Below are positions 45,137-53,596 of a stretch of 64,000 nucleotides of DNA, piece by piece. The position numbers and the translations under genes were made by a program. The DNA comes from PFL35 sp041550515 (GTDB lineage Archaea > Thermoplasmatota > E2 > DHVEG-1). The DNA lies in assembly GCA_041550515.1 (NCBI GenBank), contig JBFEOQ010000003.1, forward strand, positions 1 through 64,000, read 5' to 3'. The stretch's first letter is position 1; every line of letters starts with the position of its first letter. The notes under the pieces are model-generated. The model did not search any database. It saw only the letters and a program-made list of their open reading frames with translations, and was not told where the DNA came from.

Positions 45137-45880
45137 CTAAATATATTGACCGCCATCAACTTTGACAACTTCCCCTGTTATGTGTCGTGATTTTTCACTG
45201 CATAAGAAAACAACAACATTAGCGATATCCTCAGTTGTTGCAATACGTCCTAAAACAGTTTCATCAACTGCTTTTTGTAAAAACTCTGGTGGTATTTTCT
45301 TAGCCATCTCTGTCATTACCATACCTGGTGCTAAAGCATTAACGTTAACGTTGAATTTGCCAACTTCTTTAGCAAGTGCTTTCGTTAGAGCGATTATTCC
45401 TCCTTTTGAAGCAGAATAATTGGTTTGACCAAATTTCCCTCTTAATCCATTAATGGATGTGACGTTTACAATTTTTCCAGAACGTTTTCTTTTAAAATGT
45501 TCAGCTGCAAGTTTGTTGTATATAAAGTATCCTTTGAGATTCACATTAATAACATTATCCCAATCTGCTTCGCTCATCTTCCAAATAACACGATCTTTGT
45601 TTATACCAGCGTTACATACAAGGATGTCTAAACCACCAAATTCTTTTATTGTCTTTTTGAACATTGCCTCTGCATCATTATAATTCGTAACATCTGCTTT
45701 TATTACTAGACATTTTTTTCCTAATTTCTCAATCTTTTTTGCTACTGTTTTTGCTTCGATATCATGTTTTCTATAGTTGATTGCGACATTGGTACCTGCG
45801 CGAGCAAGTTCAACTGCGATGGTTGCACCGATTCCTATACTACCACCTGTAATAATAGCTGATTTATCTTTTAATTCCAT
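45137..45880 (-). CDS. SDR dehydrogenase, FabG-like
   Basis: A 247-residue short-chain dehydrogenase: cofactor motif T-G-G-S-I-G-I-G near 10-17, N-A-G near 86, catalytic Ser in V-T-S-I near 137 and Tyr-Lys in Y-S-A-S-K near 151-155. It most resembles 3-oxoacyl-ACP/acetoacetyl-CoA reductases. I choose ATG 45880, which follows GGAG and begins the conserved sequence, over an in-frame upstream ATG at 45922. It leads a minus-strand operon with the thiolase and DUF35 genes, divergent from the bzd operon, so it probably acts on a CoA ester of the pathway. Confidence 0.88.
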   Translation of the reverse strand: MELKDKSAIITGGSIGIGATIAVELARAGTNVAINYRKHDIEAKTVAKKIEKLGKKCLVIKADVTNYNDAEAMFKKTIKEFGGLDILVCNAGINKDRVIWKMSEADWDNVINVNLKGYFIYNKLAAEHFKRKRSGKIVNVTSINGLRGKFGQTNYSASKGGIIALTKALAKEVGKFNVNVNALAPGMVMTEMAKKIPPEFLQKAVDETVLGRIATTEDIANVVVFLCSEKSRHITGEVVKVDGGQYI

Positions 45881-45961
45881 TCGATAAGTCTCCAACAATT
45901 TAAAATCGGTAGCAATTCTCATATTATTTTAGTTTTGGGTAAGTATGAGATTATAAAAAGG

Positions 45962-45971
45962 TTTAAATATA
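45962..45971 (+). promoter_or_regulatory. TATA box of the bzd operon
   Basis: TTTAAATATA after an AAAAAGG purine stretch, about 50 bases before the first ATG of the operon at 46018. The implied start site falls inside the tandem repeat at 45984-46005. Confidence 0.45.
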
Positions 45972-45983
45972 AAATTTTAATGA

Positions 45984-46005
45984 CTATAATATAGCTATAA
46001 TGTAG
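45984..46005 (+). repeat. Tandem 11-base repeat at the bzd operon start site
   Basis: CTATAATATAG is followed directly by CTATAATGTAG: two 11-base units differing at one base, about one helical turn each. They lie 15-25 bases after the TATA box, where a repressor would block initiation. No regulator gene adjoins. Confidence 0.45.
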
Positions 46006-46017
46006 CTGGGGATTATT

Positions 46018-46155
46018 ATGGAAAATTATACAAAATTTGAAGTTTATGGGGAAGAAATGCTCGAGAAGATTGTTAAAAAATGCGGTAACAGTGGTCGTAT
46101 TTATCTTCCTCCAGATTGGATTGAAAAAAAAGTCAAAATAATAAGAATTGATTGA
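46018..46155 (+). CDS. DUF2080-like small protein
   Basis: A 45-residue protein with the core K-K-C-G-N-S-G-R-I-Y-L-P-P-D-W-I near residues 20-35, then a basic beta-strand end. This matches the DUF2080 family (annotated as transposon-encoded in some archaea) and resembles an AbrB/SpoVT half-domain, so DNA binding is possible. SD GGGGAT lies five bases before the ATG. It is the first gene after the bzd promoter, 14 bases before the GNAT gene, so it could be the local regulator. No transposase is nearby. Confidence 0.65.
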   Translation: MENYTKFEVYGEEMLEKIVKKCGNSGRIYLPPDWIEKKVKIIRID

Positions 46156-46169
46156 GGAGATAAGTTATT

Positions 46170-46616
46170 ATGAACAAAATAAAAGTAAGACCTATGGAAG
46201 TAGAAGATATTACCCAGGCAGCTGACATTCATCGTAGGGTTGTTAGAAAAGGTCTTGGTCCAAGTACAAACTATCCAATTGAAAACCTGTTTAAATCTTT
46301 TATTAAAAAGAGCCCTAAAACTTGTATTGTAGCTGAAAAGGATAACAGAATTGCTGGTTTTGTTATTGGTAGTATAAAAGAATGGGTATTTGGTGTTGAA
46401 CGTTCCGGTTGGATAGAGTTGGTTGAGGTTGATCCCAAACTTATGGGAATGGGTATTGGTAAAAATCTTGGAGATTCTTTAATCGAACATTTTCGAGATG
46501 AAGATATAAAAGAGGTTTATACTTCAGTAAAATGGGATAGTGGAGATTTAATTGCTTTTTTCAAATCAATAGGACTTTATAAGAGTAGTTTTATAAACCT
46601 TGAAAGGGGGTTGTAA
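46170..46616 (+). CDS. GNAT acetyltransferase in bzd operon
   Basis: A 148-residue single GNAT domain with I-A-G-F-V-I-G near 60 and the acetyl-CoA loop V-D-P-K-L-M-G-M-G-I-G-K near 85-96. SD GGAG precedes the ATG. It directly precedes bzdN, whose SD lies inside its last codons, so they are co-transcribed. In Rhodopseudomonas a GNAT enzyme and a sirtuin control benzoate-CoA ligase by lysine acetylation; a sirtuin is encoded 8 kb on in this operon. A protein or small-molecule substrate cannot be distinguished from sequence alone. Confidence 0.85.
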   Translation: MNKIKVRPMEVEDITQAADIHRRVVRKGLGPSTNYPIENLFKSFIKKSPKTCIVAEKDNRIAGFVIGSIKEWVFGVERSGWIELVEVDPKLMGMGIGKNLGDSLIEHFRDEDIKEVYTSVKWDSGDLIAFFKSIGLYKSSFINLERGL

Positions 46617-46617
46617 C

Positions 46618-47748
46618 ATAGAATTAGTTCAAGAATTTAAAAAATGGGAAAAAAATAGACACAATTATGCAAAAGAATGGAAAAATAAGACAGGTGGAAA
46701 AGTCATTGGGTACTTTTGTACCTATGTACCTGAAGAAATATTGTATGCTGCAGGTATACTGCCTGTACGGATTTTAGGTAGTCATGAACCGCAGGATGTA
46801 ACTGAGCCTCATATTTTTGGTATGTTTTGTCCTTTCTGCAGGGATTGTCTTGCCCAAGGACTCAAGAATAGATATAATTATCTTGATGGTCTTATGATTG
46901 CGCAATCGTGTCTACATATCAGGCAAGCGTATACTAGTTGGATTAAACATAGACCAGTAGAATTTGAAAAATTTCTTTGTATGCCACATAAGGTTCAAAG
47001 CCCACATGCCTATGAGTTCCTAACTGAGGAATACAAGGTTTTTAAGAAAGAAGTGGAAAATTGGACTGGTAAAAAAATAACAGATAAGGACTTGGAAAAT
47101 GCAATAGAAATTTATAATGAGAACCGTCGTCTAATGAGACAGCTATATGATCTACGGAAACGTGACAAACCGCCTGTTACTGGTGAGGAAGTTATGGAAA
47201 TTGTTATTGCTATGCAAATGATGGATAAAGCAGAACATAACAAAATATTAAAAGAAACCTTAGCGAGGCTAGAGAACTATACTCCAGATAGGGAAACTGG
47301 TAGCCGATTAATGATCCTTGGGTCTGAGGATGATGATACTGTTTTTATGAATATGGTTGAGAATTGTGGTGCCACATTTGTAATAGATGATCATTGCACT
47401 GGAACTCGTTATTTTTGGAATGAAGTAGAAAACGGTAAAGATCCTCTTGCATCTATTGCTGCTAGATATATAAATAGAATTCCTTGCCCTTCAAAAGATT
47501 GGGAGGAACGAAAGAGAATTCCACATATTTTAACCCTATGTAAAGAATGGAACGTTGATGGTGTCATCATAATGCAACAGAAATTCTGCGATCCACATGA
47601 ACTCGACTTTGTCGCAATAAAAAAAGCATTGGAAGATGTTGGTATACCTACATTATTTCTAGAATTTGATGTAACAGTACCAATTGGACAGTTTAAAATC
47701 CGAGTGGAAGCTTTTCTTGAAATGATTGGTGAGGAGGATCTATTTTAG
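46618..47748 (+). CDS. bzdN: Benzoyl-CoA reductase, BzdN/BcrC-type subunit
   Basis: One of two substrate-binding subunits of ATP-dependent (class I) benzoyl-CoA reductase. The sequence from residue 5 on (F-K-K-W-E-K-N-R-H-N-Y-A-K-E-W) and Y-F-C-T-Y-V-P-E-E-I-L-Y-A-A-G, F-C-P-F-C-R-D-C, and Q-S-C-L-H match the BzdN branch of the HgdB-like dehydratase family; length about 376. A GGGGG SD at 46606-46610 points to AUA 46618-46620 as the start, giving (M)-E-L-V-Q-E-F; the alternative TTG at 46600 precedes the SD and overlaps the GNAT gene. bzdO follows 14 bases on. Confidence 0.92.
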   Translation: MELVQEFKKWEKNRHNYAKEWKNKTGGKVIGYFCTYVPEEILYAAGILPVRILGSHEPQDVTEPHIFGMFCPFCRDCLAQGLKNRYNYLDGLMIAQSCLHIRQAYTSWIKHRPVEFEKFLCMPHKVQSPHAYEFLTEEYKVFKKEVENWTGKKITDKDLENAIEIYNENRRLMRQLYDLRKRDKPPVTGEEVMEIVIAMQMMDKAEHNKILKETLARLENYTPDRETGSRLMILGSEDDDTVFMNMVENCGATFVIDDHCTGTRYFWNEVENGKDPLASIAARYINRIPCPSKDWEERKRIPHILTLCKEWNVDGVIIMQQKFCDPHELDFVAIKKALEDVGIPTLFLEFDVTVPIGQFKIRVEAFLEMIGEEDLF

Positions 47749-47762
47749 GAGGTGAAAATTAT

Positions 47763-49103
47763 ATGGAGCAAGAAGAATTATATCCCACTGAAAAATTAAA
47801 ATGCTGGAACAAAGCAAAAGAAATCCGTATGAAATTTTACCAGGATTATGCAGAGGCACATGACAAAGGTGGATTACGATGGGCAGGTGGTGCATGGACC
47901 TTTGATGCTATTCCTGCAGGTCTGGGTGATGATGTTTTTCCTATTACAAGTGAGCCATATAGTGCTACAATTGCATTTGACAAAGAACTTTCTTTAGAAT
48001 GTATGGAAGCTACTGAAATAAAAGGCTACCCTCGTGATCTTTGTTCTTATATGCGCAATTACTGGGGCTCTATCATTACTGACAAATTTGCATTTGGATA
48101 CAAAGATGGAAAGTTTGTTCCTAGATTTGAGGGTGTGAAACCAATAGGTTTTCCAAAACCTGATTTTATATGGCAAGATCACATCTGTTGTTCACATGCA
48201 AAATGGTATCAAGTAGTATCAGATTTGGAAGGGGGAATTCCTATGTATTCAGTGGATAACGCAGTTGGACCTTCACATGAACTTACTGATAGTAAGATTA
48301 AATATGTCGTAGAACAACTAAAAGATGGTATAAAATTCCTGGAAAAGACTACAGGTAGAGATTACGACGATGAGCTAATGTATAAAGCGATTAGAAATCA
48401 TTTTATATCAACATCGAAATGGGCTGAGACCTGTGAATTGAATAAAGCTATTCCAGCACCCTTAGATGAAAAATCAATTTACTCATTGTATGTCCTTGGA
48501 ACTCTACAAAAATCAGGGAAAAAAGTAGCAGATTTTTATGAAAAAGATCTCCTCCCCGAAGTACAGGACCGAGTAAAAAAAGGTATAGCAGCAGTTCCTA
48601 ATGAAAAATTTAGGGTAATGTCAGATACACAACCTCCATGGAGTTTCCTGAGTATATTTAGATATCTTGAGAAATTTGGATGTGTTAGTATAGGTTCCCT
48701 TTATACCTTTGGACTCATTGGTCAATGGGAAGTAAAAAAGGATGGTACATGGGGTGCAAAAACCATACCTGATGTAGAGTTTACTAGCCGCGATCAAGCA
48801 CTTTATGAATATGTTAAATATGAACTTCATAAACCTGAATGGCAGCATTTCTACTCCTGCCATTTTAAGAGTGATATGATGATACGAATCGCTAAAGAGT
48901 GGAAACTTAATGGCGTCATGCTTCACTATAACAGAGGTTGCGAAGGATTAACCGTAGGTATCGCAGAGAATAGACTTGCTCTTCTTGAAGCAGGTTTCCC
49001 AGTTATGGCATTTGAAGGAAATAATGCTGATGAAAGGGAATTTGATGAAAATCGAACAAAGGCTAAAATAAATGCATTTATGGAAACCCTTGGAGCAAAA
49101 TAG
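47763..49103 (+). CDS. bzdO: Benzoyl-CoA reductase, BzdO/BcrB-type subunit
   Basis: The second catalytic-core subunit. The 446-residue protein belongs to the HgdB-like dehydratase family and shows the BzdO pattern: Y-A-E-A-H-D-K-G-G-L-R-W-A-G-G-A-W near 30, C-S-Y-M-R-N-Y near 93, D-H-I-C-C-S-H near 137, and H-Y-N-R-G-C-E-G near 385. The cysteines provide cluster ligands. Length fits BzdO (about 450) better than class II enzymes. Strong SD AGGAGGTGA precedes the ATG. It lies between bzdN and bzdP in the order known from Azoarcus. Confidence 0.94.
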   Translation: MEQEELYPTEKLKCWNKAKEIRMKFYQDYAEAHDKGGLRWAGGAWTFDAIPAGLGDDVFPITSEPYSATIAFDKELSLECMEATEIKGYPRDLCSYMRNYWGSIITDKFAFGYKDGKFVPRFEGVKPIGFPKPDFIWQDHICCSHAKWYQVVSDLEGGIPMYSVDNAVGPSHELTDSKIKYVVEQLKDGIKFLEKTTGRDYDDELMYKAIRNHFISTSKWAETCELNKAIPAPLDEKSIYSLYVLGTLQKSGKKVADFYEKDLLPEVQDRVKKGIAAVPNEKFRVMSDTQPPWSFLSIFRYLEKFGCVSIGSLYTFGLIGQWEVKKDGTWGAKTIPDVEFTSRDQALYEYVKYELHKPEWQHFYSCHFKSDMMIRIAKEWKLNGVMLHYNRGCEGLTVGIAENRLALLEAGFPVMAFEGNNADEREFDENRTKAKINAFMETLGAK

Positions 49104-49115
49104 GAGATAAGAAAT

Positions 49116-49895
49116 ATGATAACTATGGGTATTGATTTAGGTGCAAAATATATCAAAGTAATAATTTTGAAGGACATCAAGATTATTGCAAAGACAAATG
49201 TTCTTGCAGGATTTGATGTAGAAAAAAGCGCACAGTTGGCAGTAGATAAAGCGCTTAAGGAAGCTGGTATTAAAAAGGATGACTTGAATAAAGTTGTATC
49301 TACGGGTGTAGGTGAAAAACTTGCTCCTTTTTATGATGAAACCAGGTCTACCGTTGGCTGTGACTCATTAGGAGCTGTATATCTTCATCCTAATGCCAGA
49401 AGTGTTATCGATGTTGGTGCTGAAGAAGGCCGTGGAATGAGGTGTGATGAAACTGGCAAAATTATCGATTTTGAAGTAAATGAAAAATGCGCAGCAGGGG
49501 CAGGAGCATTTACAGAAGCTATGTCTCGGGCACTTGAAGTTCCTCTTGAGGAATTAGGTGCTCTTTCTTTGAAATCTACTGAGGAAATCCCTATGAATGC
49601 ACAGTGTACTGTATTTGCGGAATCAGAGGTTGTAACCATGGTTCATAATAAGGTTTCTAAAGCTAATATGGCCAGAGCAGTTCATGATGCAATGGCAAGT
49701 CGAATAACATCAATGATCAGAAAAATAGGTTTCGATAAAGACGTAGTACTAGTAGGTGGTGTTGCAAATAATGTGGGCTTCATTGACTCACTTAACAATG
49801 ATCTTGGACTTAAAGTAGTTGTACCAGAAGATCCTGAATATGTTGGAGCACTAGGTGCAGCTTTAGCAGCCGCAGGATGGAAAGGAGGTAAATAA
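49116..49895 (+). CDS. bzdP: Benzoyl-CoA reductase ATPase subunit, BzdP-type
   Basis: One of two ATP-hydrolysing activator subunits that drive low-potential electron transfer. The 259-residue ASKHA-fold protein has the phosphate motif G-I-D-L-G-A-K near 5, the cluster-bridging Cys in K-C-A-A-G-A-G near 127 and the second Cys in A-Q-C-T-V-F-A-E-S-E near 163, and a C-terminal G-A-L-G-A-A. Each of the two ATPase subunits supplies ligands for one shared [4Fe-4S] cluster. SD GGAG precedes the ATG; bzdQ follows by one base. Confidence 0.93.
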   Translation: MITMGIDLGAKYIKVIILKDIKIIAKTNVLAGFDVEKSAQLAVDKALKEAGIKKDDLNKVVSTGVGEKLAPFYDETRSTVGCDSLGAVYLHPNARSVIDVGAEEGRGMRCDETGKIIDFEVNEKCAAGAGAFTEAMSRALEVPLEELGALSLKSTEEIPMNAQCTVFAESEVVTMVHNKVSKANMARAVHDAMASRITSMIRKIGFDKDVVLVGGVANNVGFIDSLNNDLGLKVVVPEDPEYVGALGAALAAAGWKGGK

Positions 49896-49896
49896 T

Positions 49897-50766
49897 ATGA
49901 CACAAAAAACCGAATTTTGGAGATGGACTGAATCCAGATGGACCAATCCAGATCTTGATTGGAAAGGAAAAGTCGTGACATCTGGTATAGATGTAGGATC
50001 AGTTAGCTCACAAGCAGTCATTCTTGCTGATGGTAAACTCTATGCTTACTCTAATATGAGAACGGGTTCAGACAGCCCAGATTCAGCAATGAAGGCAATA
50101 AATTGGGCTATGGAAAAAACAGGGTTAACTCTTGAAGATCTCACTTATACAGTAGGTACAGGTTATGGCAGAGTAAACGTACCATTTAGCCAACGTGCTA
50201 TTACCGAAATCGCGTGTCATGCCCGTGGTGCAAACTTCATTTATGGTCCAAGTGTACGAACTGTTCTTGACATGGGTGGTCAGGATTGTAAGGCTATACA
50301 TTGTGATGAGCGTGGGAAAGTTACAAACTTCCTCATGAACGACAAATGTGCAGCAGGAACAGGCAGAGGTATGGAGGTATTTGCAGACTTATTGGGTGTA
50401 TCCATTAATGATGTTGGTGATCTTTCACTTGAGGTAGAAAAAGAACCTCAACCAGTTAGCAGTACTTGTGTTGTATATGCAAAAACTGAAGCTACAGGTT
50501 TACTTAGAGAAGGTTGGCCAAAAAACAAGGTACTAGCTGCTTATTGTTCTGCTATGGCTCATAGGATTATGACCCTTCTTGAAAGAATAGGTGTAGAGAA
50601 AGACTTTGCTATAACAGGTGGAATAGCCAAAAACAAGGGAGTAGTCACAAGGCTTGAGAAAGAAGTTGGAATACCGATAATGAAAACCGATTTTGACACA
50701 CAAATTGCTGGTGCTCTTGGTGCAGCTCTTTTTGCAAAAGCACTTGTTGATAAGGGTAAAAAATAG
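49897..50766 (+). CDS. bzdQ: Benzoyl-CoA reductase ATPase subunit, BzdQ-type
   Basis: Second ATPase subunit, 289 residues, with an N-terminal extension of about 30 residues (W-R-W-T-E-S-R-W) as in BzdQ. It shows G-I-D-V-G-S-V-S-S near 33, D-M-G-G-Q-D-C-K near 128, K-C-A-A-G-T-G near 151, S-S-T-C-V-V-Y-A-K-T-E near 191, and I-T-G-G-I-A-K-N near 245. SD GGAGGT precedes the ATG. With bzdN-O-P it completes the four-subunit class I reductase; the ferredoxin gene follows after 14 bases. Confidence 0.94.
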   Translation: MTQKTEFWRWTESRWTNPDLDWKGKVVTSGIDVGSVSSQAVILADGKLYAYSNMRTGSDSPDSAMKAINWAMEKTGLTLEDLTYTVGTGYGRVNVPFSQRAITEIACHARGANFIYGPSVRTVLDMGGQDCKAIHCDERGKVTNFLMNDKCAAGTGRGMEVFADLLGVSINDVGDLSLEVEKEPQPVSSTCVVYAKTEATGLLREGWPKNKVLAAYCSAMAHRIMTLLERIGVEKDFAITGGIAKNKGVVTRLEKEVGIPIMKTDFDTQIAGALGAALFAKALVDKGKK

Positions 50767-50780
50767 TTTGGAGGATCTCA

Positions 50781-51068
50781 ATGATTGCAAATTATGGATA
50801 TAAGGATGGCTCTGGTGACTATTTCATAACTATAGATACAGATAAATGTAATGGTTGTAAAGATTGTATTACTGCTTGTCCATATGGAGTTTTAGGCGTT
50901 GGACCTGATGAGAATGATCCTTTATCTGATGAAGAGGTGGCATTTGTCACAGAAGCAGAGAGAAAGAAAATAAAATATACCTGTGCTCCGTGTAAACCAC
51001 TGAAAGATAGACCGCCACTACCATGTATGGTTGCATGTAAAAAAGATGCAATCTCTCATTCCTGGTGA
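50781..51068 (+). CDS. bzdM: Ferredoxin-like protein of bzd operon
   Basis: A 95-residue protein with a complete cluster motif, C-N-G-C-K-D-C-I-T-A-C-P near residues 17-28, and further cysteines in C-A-P-C-K-P and P-C-M-V-A-C-K that could bind a second cluster, with spacing modified by an insert. Position after bzdQ matches BzdM, the ferredoxin that feeds benzoyl-CoA reductase in Azoarcus; symbol by position. SD GGAGG precedes the ATG. Its stop overlaps the SD region of the next gene. Confidence 0.8.
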   Translation: MIANYGYKDGSGDYFITIDTDKCNGCKDCITACPYGVLGVGPDENDPLSDEEVAFVTEAERKKIKYTCAPCKPLKDRPPLPCMVACKKDAISHSW

Positions 51069-51085
51069 GATTGCTAGGAGATAAA

Positions 51086-53596
51086 ATGAGTATTTCCATA
51101 ATGATTAACGGTAACGAGGTTATAGCCGAAAAAAGCATGACTATTTTAGAAGCTGCTGAAAAGAGTGATATTTATATTCCAAGACTCTGCTATCATCCTA
51201 GTCTGGGGAGTTCACATGGTTTAAAACCTGTTGAAAAAATCTATAGAGATGATGGCGAGCATAAGAATGATGGTTCAGGGCCAAAAGATGGTTACTCAGG
51301 TTGCAGACTCTGTCTTGTTGAGATAAAAGGACAAAAGGATCTTGTTACATCCTGCGATACCGAAATTAAAGAAGGAATGGTAATAAACTCTGAAACTGAT
51401 ACGATTAAAGAAGCACGCAGGAATAATCTTTCTAAGATCCTTAGAGATCATCCACATGCATGTCTACAATGTGCCCAACAAGATGGTTGTTCTAGAACAC
51501 AATGTTCAGCTAATGTTCCTGAGGATGAACGATGTTGTCCATTACTTGGACATTGTGAGTTACAAAAAATTTCACAATATATTTGTATTAAACAAGATCT
51601 TACTAAATACGTTTTTAAAGATCTACCAAAACATAAAAATGAACCACTTTTTGAAACTGATTATAACTTTTGTATCTCATGTTTAAGATGTGTAAGAGCC
51701 TGTCGAGAACTAAGAGGTATAGAAACCCTAGGATATGTTTTTAACAAGGAAAAAACAATTGTAGGTTTAACTAAAAATTCTAATTATGACAAATCAGATT
51801 GTAGATTTTGTACAACGTGTGTTGAAGTATGCCCAACAGGAGCAATTACTGATAAAGATCTATCTAGAGGGAAAAAAGAAGATATTTTAGTCCCTTGTAA
51901 TGCTAATTGCCCTGCAGGTTTAGACATACCTATGTATATTAGTCTTATCAGCAAGGGAAAATATACTGAAGCAAATTCTGTAATACGGGAAAAGATACCA
52001 TTCCCAGGAATACTAGGAAGAGTATGTTTTCACCCTTGTGAGGATGCATGTCGTAGAGGTGAACTAAACAAACCATTGGCTATATGTGCTCTGAAATGGT
52101 TTATAGCAGATAATGTTAATTCTCCAGAAAAAAAACCAATAAAATCTACTGGAAAAAAAGTTGCTATTGTAGGTAGTGGCCCTAGCGGTCTTTCGGCAGC
52201 TTATTATTTAGCTTTATCAGGTCATAATGTGTCAATTTTTGAAGCTGAAAATGAAATTGGTGGCATGCTTAGATATGCTCTACCTGAGTATCGTCTATCT
52301 CATGAGATTCTAAATGAGGAACTAGAAATACTAAAAAAATTAAATGTGGAATTTAAAACAAAAACTCAGATTGGAAATAAAATATCAATATCTGATCTTT
52401 GCAAAGATTATCAAGCTATTTTCCTAGGTTTTGGAGCATCTCTCAGCAAAAAAATACCTGTAAAAGGATCTGATTTGAAAGGAGTAAAATGGGGTTTAGA
52501 TTTCTTAAGGGATGCTAGAAAGAAGAAAGAAACATCTATTATTGGTCGATTGGTGGTTATCGGTGGTGGAAATGTAGCTATGGATGTTGCAAGAACTGCT
52601 ATTCGTCTAGGTGCCAGTGAGGTACAACTAGCCTGTCTTGAATGTGATGCAGAGATCCCTGCTCATGAATGGGAAATTTCAGAAGCAAAAGAAGAAGGAG
52701 TAGTTATGCATTCCTCTTGGGGACTTAATGAGATTCTTGGTAAAGAAGGAAAGGTTGAAGGTATTGAACTTATAAAATGTACATCAGTTTTTGATAAAAA
52801 GGGTAATTTTGATCCAAAATTTGATAACTGTATAACTAAAAAAATTGAAACAGATCAAGTTATACTTGCCATTGGTCAAAGCTCTGATCTATCTTGTATT
52901 AAGAATATAGATACTAAAAATGGTTTTATAACAATTAATAATGATATGCAAACTAGTCTTCCAGGAGTTTATGCTGGTGGTGAGGTTGCAAGAGGTCCTT
53001 CATCTGTAGTAGAAGCTGTAGCTGATGGAGCTTCTGCAGCAAGTGCAATTGATAAATATCTTGGCGGAGATGGGGATATATATCAAAAAAATACAACATC
53101 TTTTGAACAAGATCCATTTGTTGGACGAGTTGAAGGTTTTGCCAGTATGGAACGTATTGATATTCCAAAAATCAAACCAGATGTTAGAATTAAGAATTTT
53201 AAGATGATAAATAACTGCTACACTGAAGAACAAGCTAAGAAAGAGGCAGCACGTTGTTTAAAATGTAACTTGCGATTAGAAATTCTACCTGTTACGTTTC
53301 CACCTGATAAATGGGTGGAGCTTAACAATTCTAATGTTGCAGAAGTCCCAGCAATTGAAGGTGTATACCAACTACGGGATGAGAACAAAGTAATAATCGT
53401 AATAAAAGGATCTCAGAATATACAGGCAGATCTAAAAGAAAAACTAAACTCAAATACAAAAGCCAAATATTTCTGGTACGAACCAGATCCAATGTACACT
53501 AAACGGGAGAGCGAGTTGATACAGCAGTTCCTTCAACAATTTGGAAAGATGCCTGAAGGTGATGGAGAAGGTGATGATCTAGATGATCTCTTCTAA
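51086..53596 (+). CDS. NuoG/GltD-like ferredoxin-NAD(P) oxidoreductase (BzdV-like)
   Basis: An 836-residue mosaic. Residues 1-100 form a plant-type [2Fe-2S] domain (R-L-C-Y-H-P, G-C-R-L-C); 115-170 a NuoG-like His-Cys segment (H-A-C-L-Q-C); 185-250 two [4Fe-4S] motifs (C-I-S-C-L-R-C, C-R-F-C-T-T-C); then the GltD-type reductase with N-terminal cysteines, FAD motif G-S-G-P-S-G-L near 363 and NAD(P) motif G-G-G-N-V-A-M near 490. An acidic tail ends it. It probably regenerates reduced ferredoxin from NAD(P)H, perhaps as part of a bifurcating complex. ATG 51086 follows AGGAG; an upstream in-frame GTG (51065) precedes that SD. Confidence 0.85.
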   Translation: MSISIMINGNEVIAEKSMTILEAAEKSDIYIPRLCYHPSLGSSHGLKPVEKIYRDDGEHKNDGSGPKDGYSGCRLCLVEIKGQKDLVTSCDTEIKEGMVINSETDTIKEARRNNLSKILRDHPHACLQCAQQDGCSRTQCSANVPEDERCCPLLGHCELQKISQYICIKQDLTKYVFKDLPKHKNEPLFETDYNFCISCLRCVRACRELRGIETLGYVFNKEKTIVGLTKNSNYDKSDCRFCTTCVEVCPTGAITDKDLSRGKKEDILVPCNANCPAGLDIPMYISLISKGKYTEANSVIREKIPFPGILGRVCFHPCEDACRRGELNKPLAICALKWFIADNVNSPEKKPIKSTGKKVAIVGSGPSGLSAAYYLALSGHNVSIFEAENEIGGMLRYALPEYRLSHEILNEELEILKKLNVEFKTKTQIGNKISISDLCKDYQAIFLGFGASLSKKIPVKGSDLKGVKWGLDFLRDARKKKETSIIGRLVVIGGGNVAMDVARTAIRLGASEVQLACLECDAEIPAHEWEISEAKEEGVVMHSSWGLNEILGKEGKVEGIELIKCTSVFDKKGNFDPKFDNCITKKIETDQVILAIGQSSDLSCIKNIDTKNGFITINNDMQTSLPGVYAGGEVARGPSSVVEAVADGASAASAIDKYLGGDGDIYQKNTTSFEQDPFVGRVEGFASMERIDIPKIKPDVRIKNFKMINNCYTEEQAKKEAARCLKCNLRLEILPVTFPPDKWVELNNSNVAEVPAIEGVYQLRDENKVIIVIKGSQNIQADLKEKLNSNTKAKYFWYEPDPMYTKRESELIQQFLQQFGKMPEGDGEGDDLDDLF

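Noticed and set aside
46018..46155. DUF2080 gene as sign of a transposon
   Set aside because: No transposase, terminal inverted repeats or target duplications are visible around it; its SD and position fit an operon gene.
50781..51068. Ferredoxin and following oxidoreductase as one frameshifted gene
   Set aside because: Each has its own SD and start, and the bzd operons of bacteria keep a separate ferredoxin gene.
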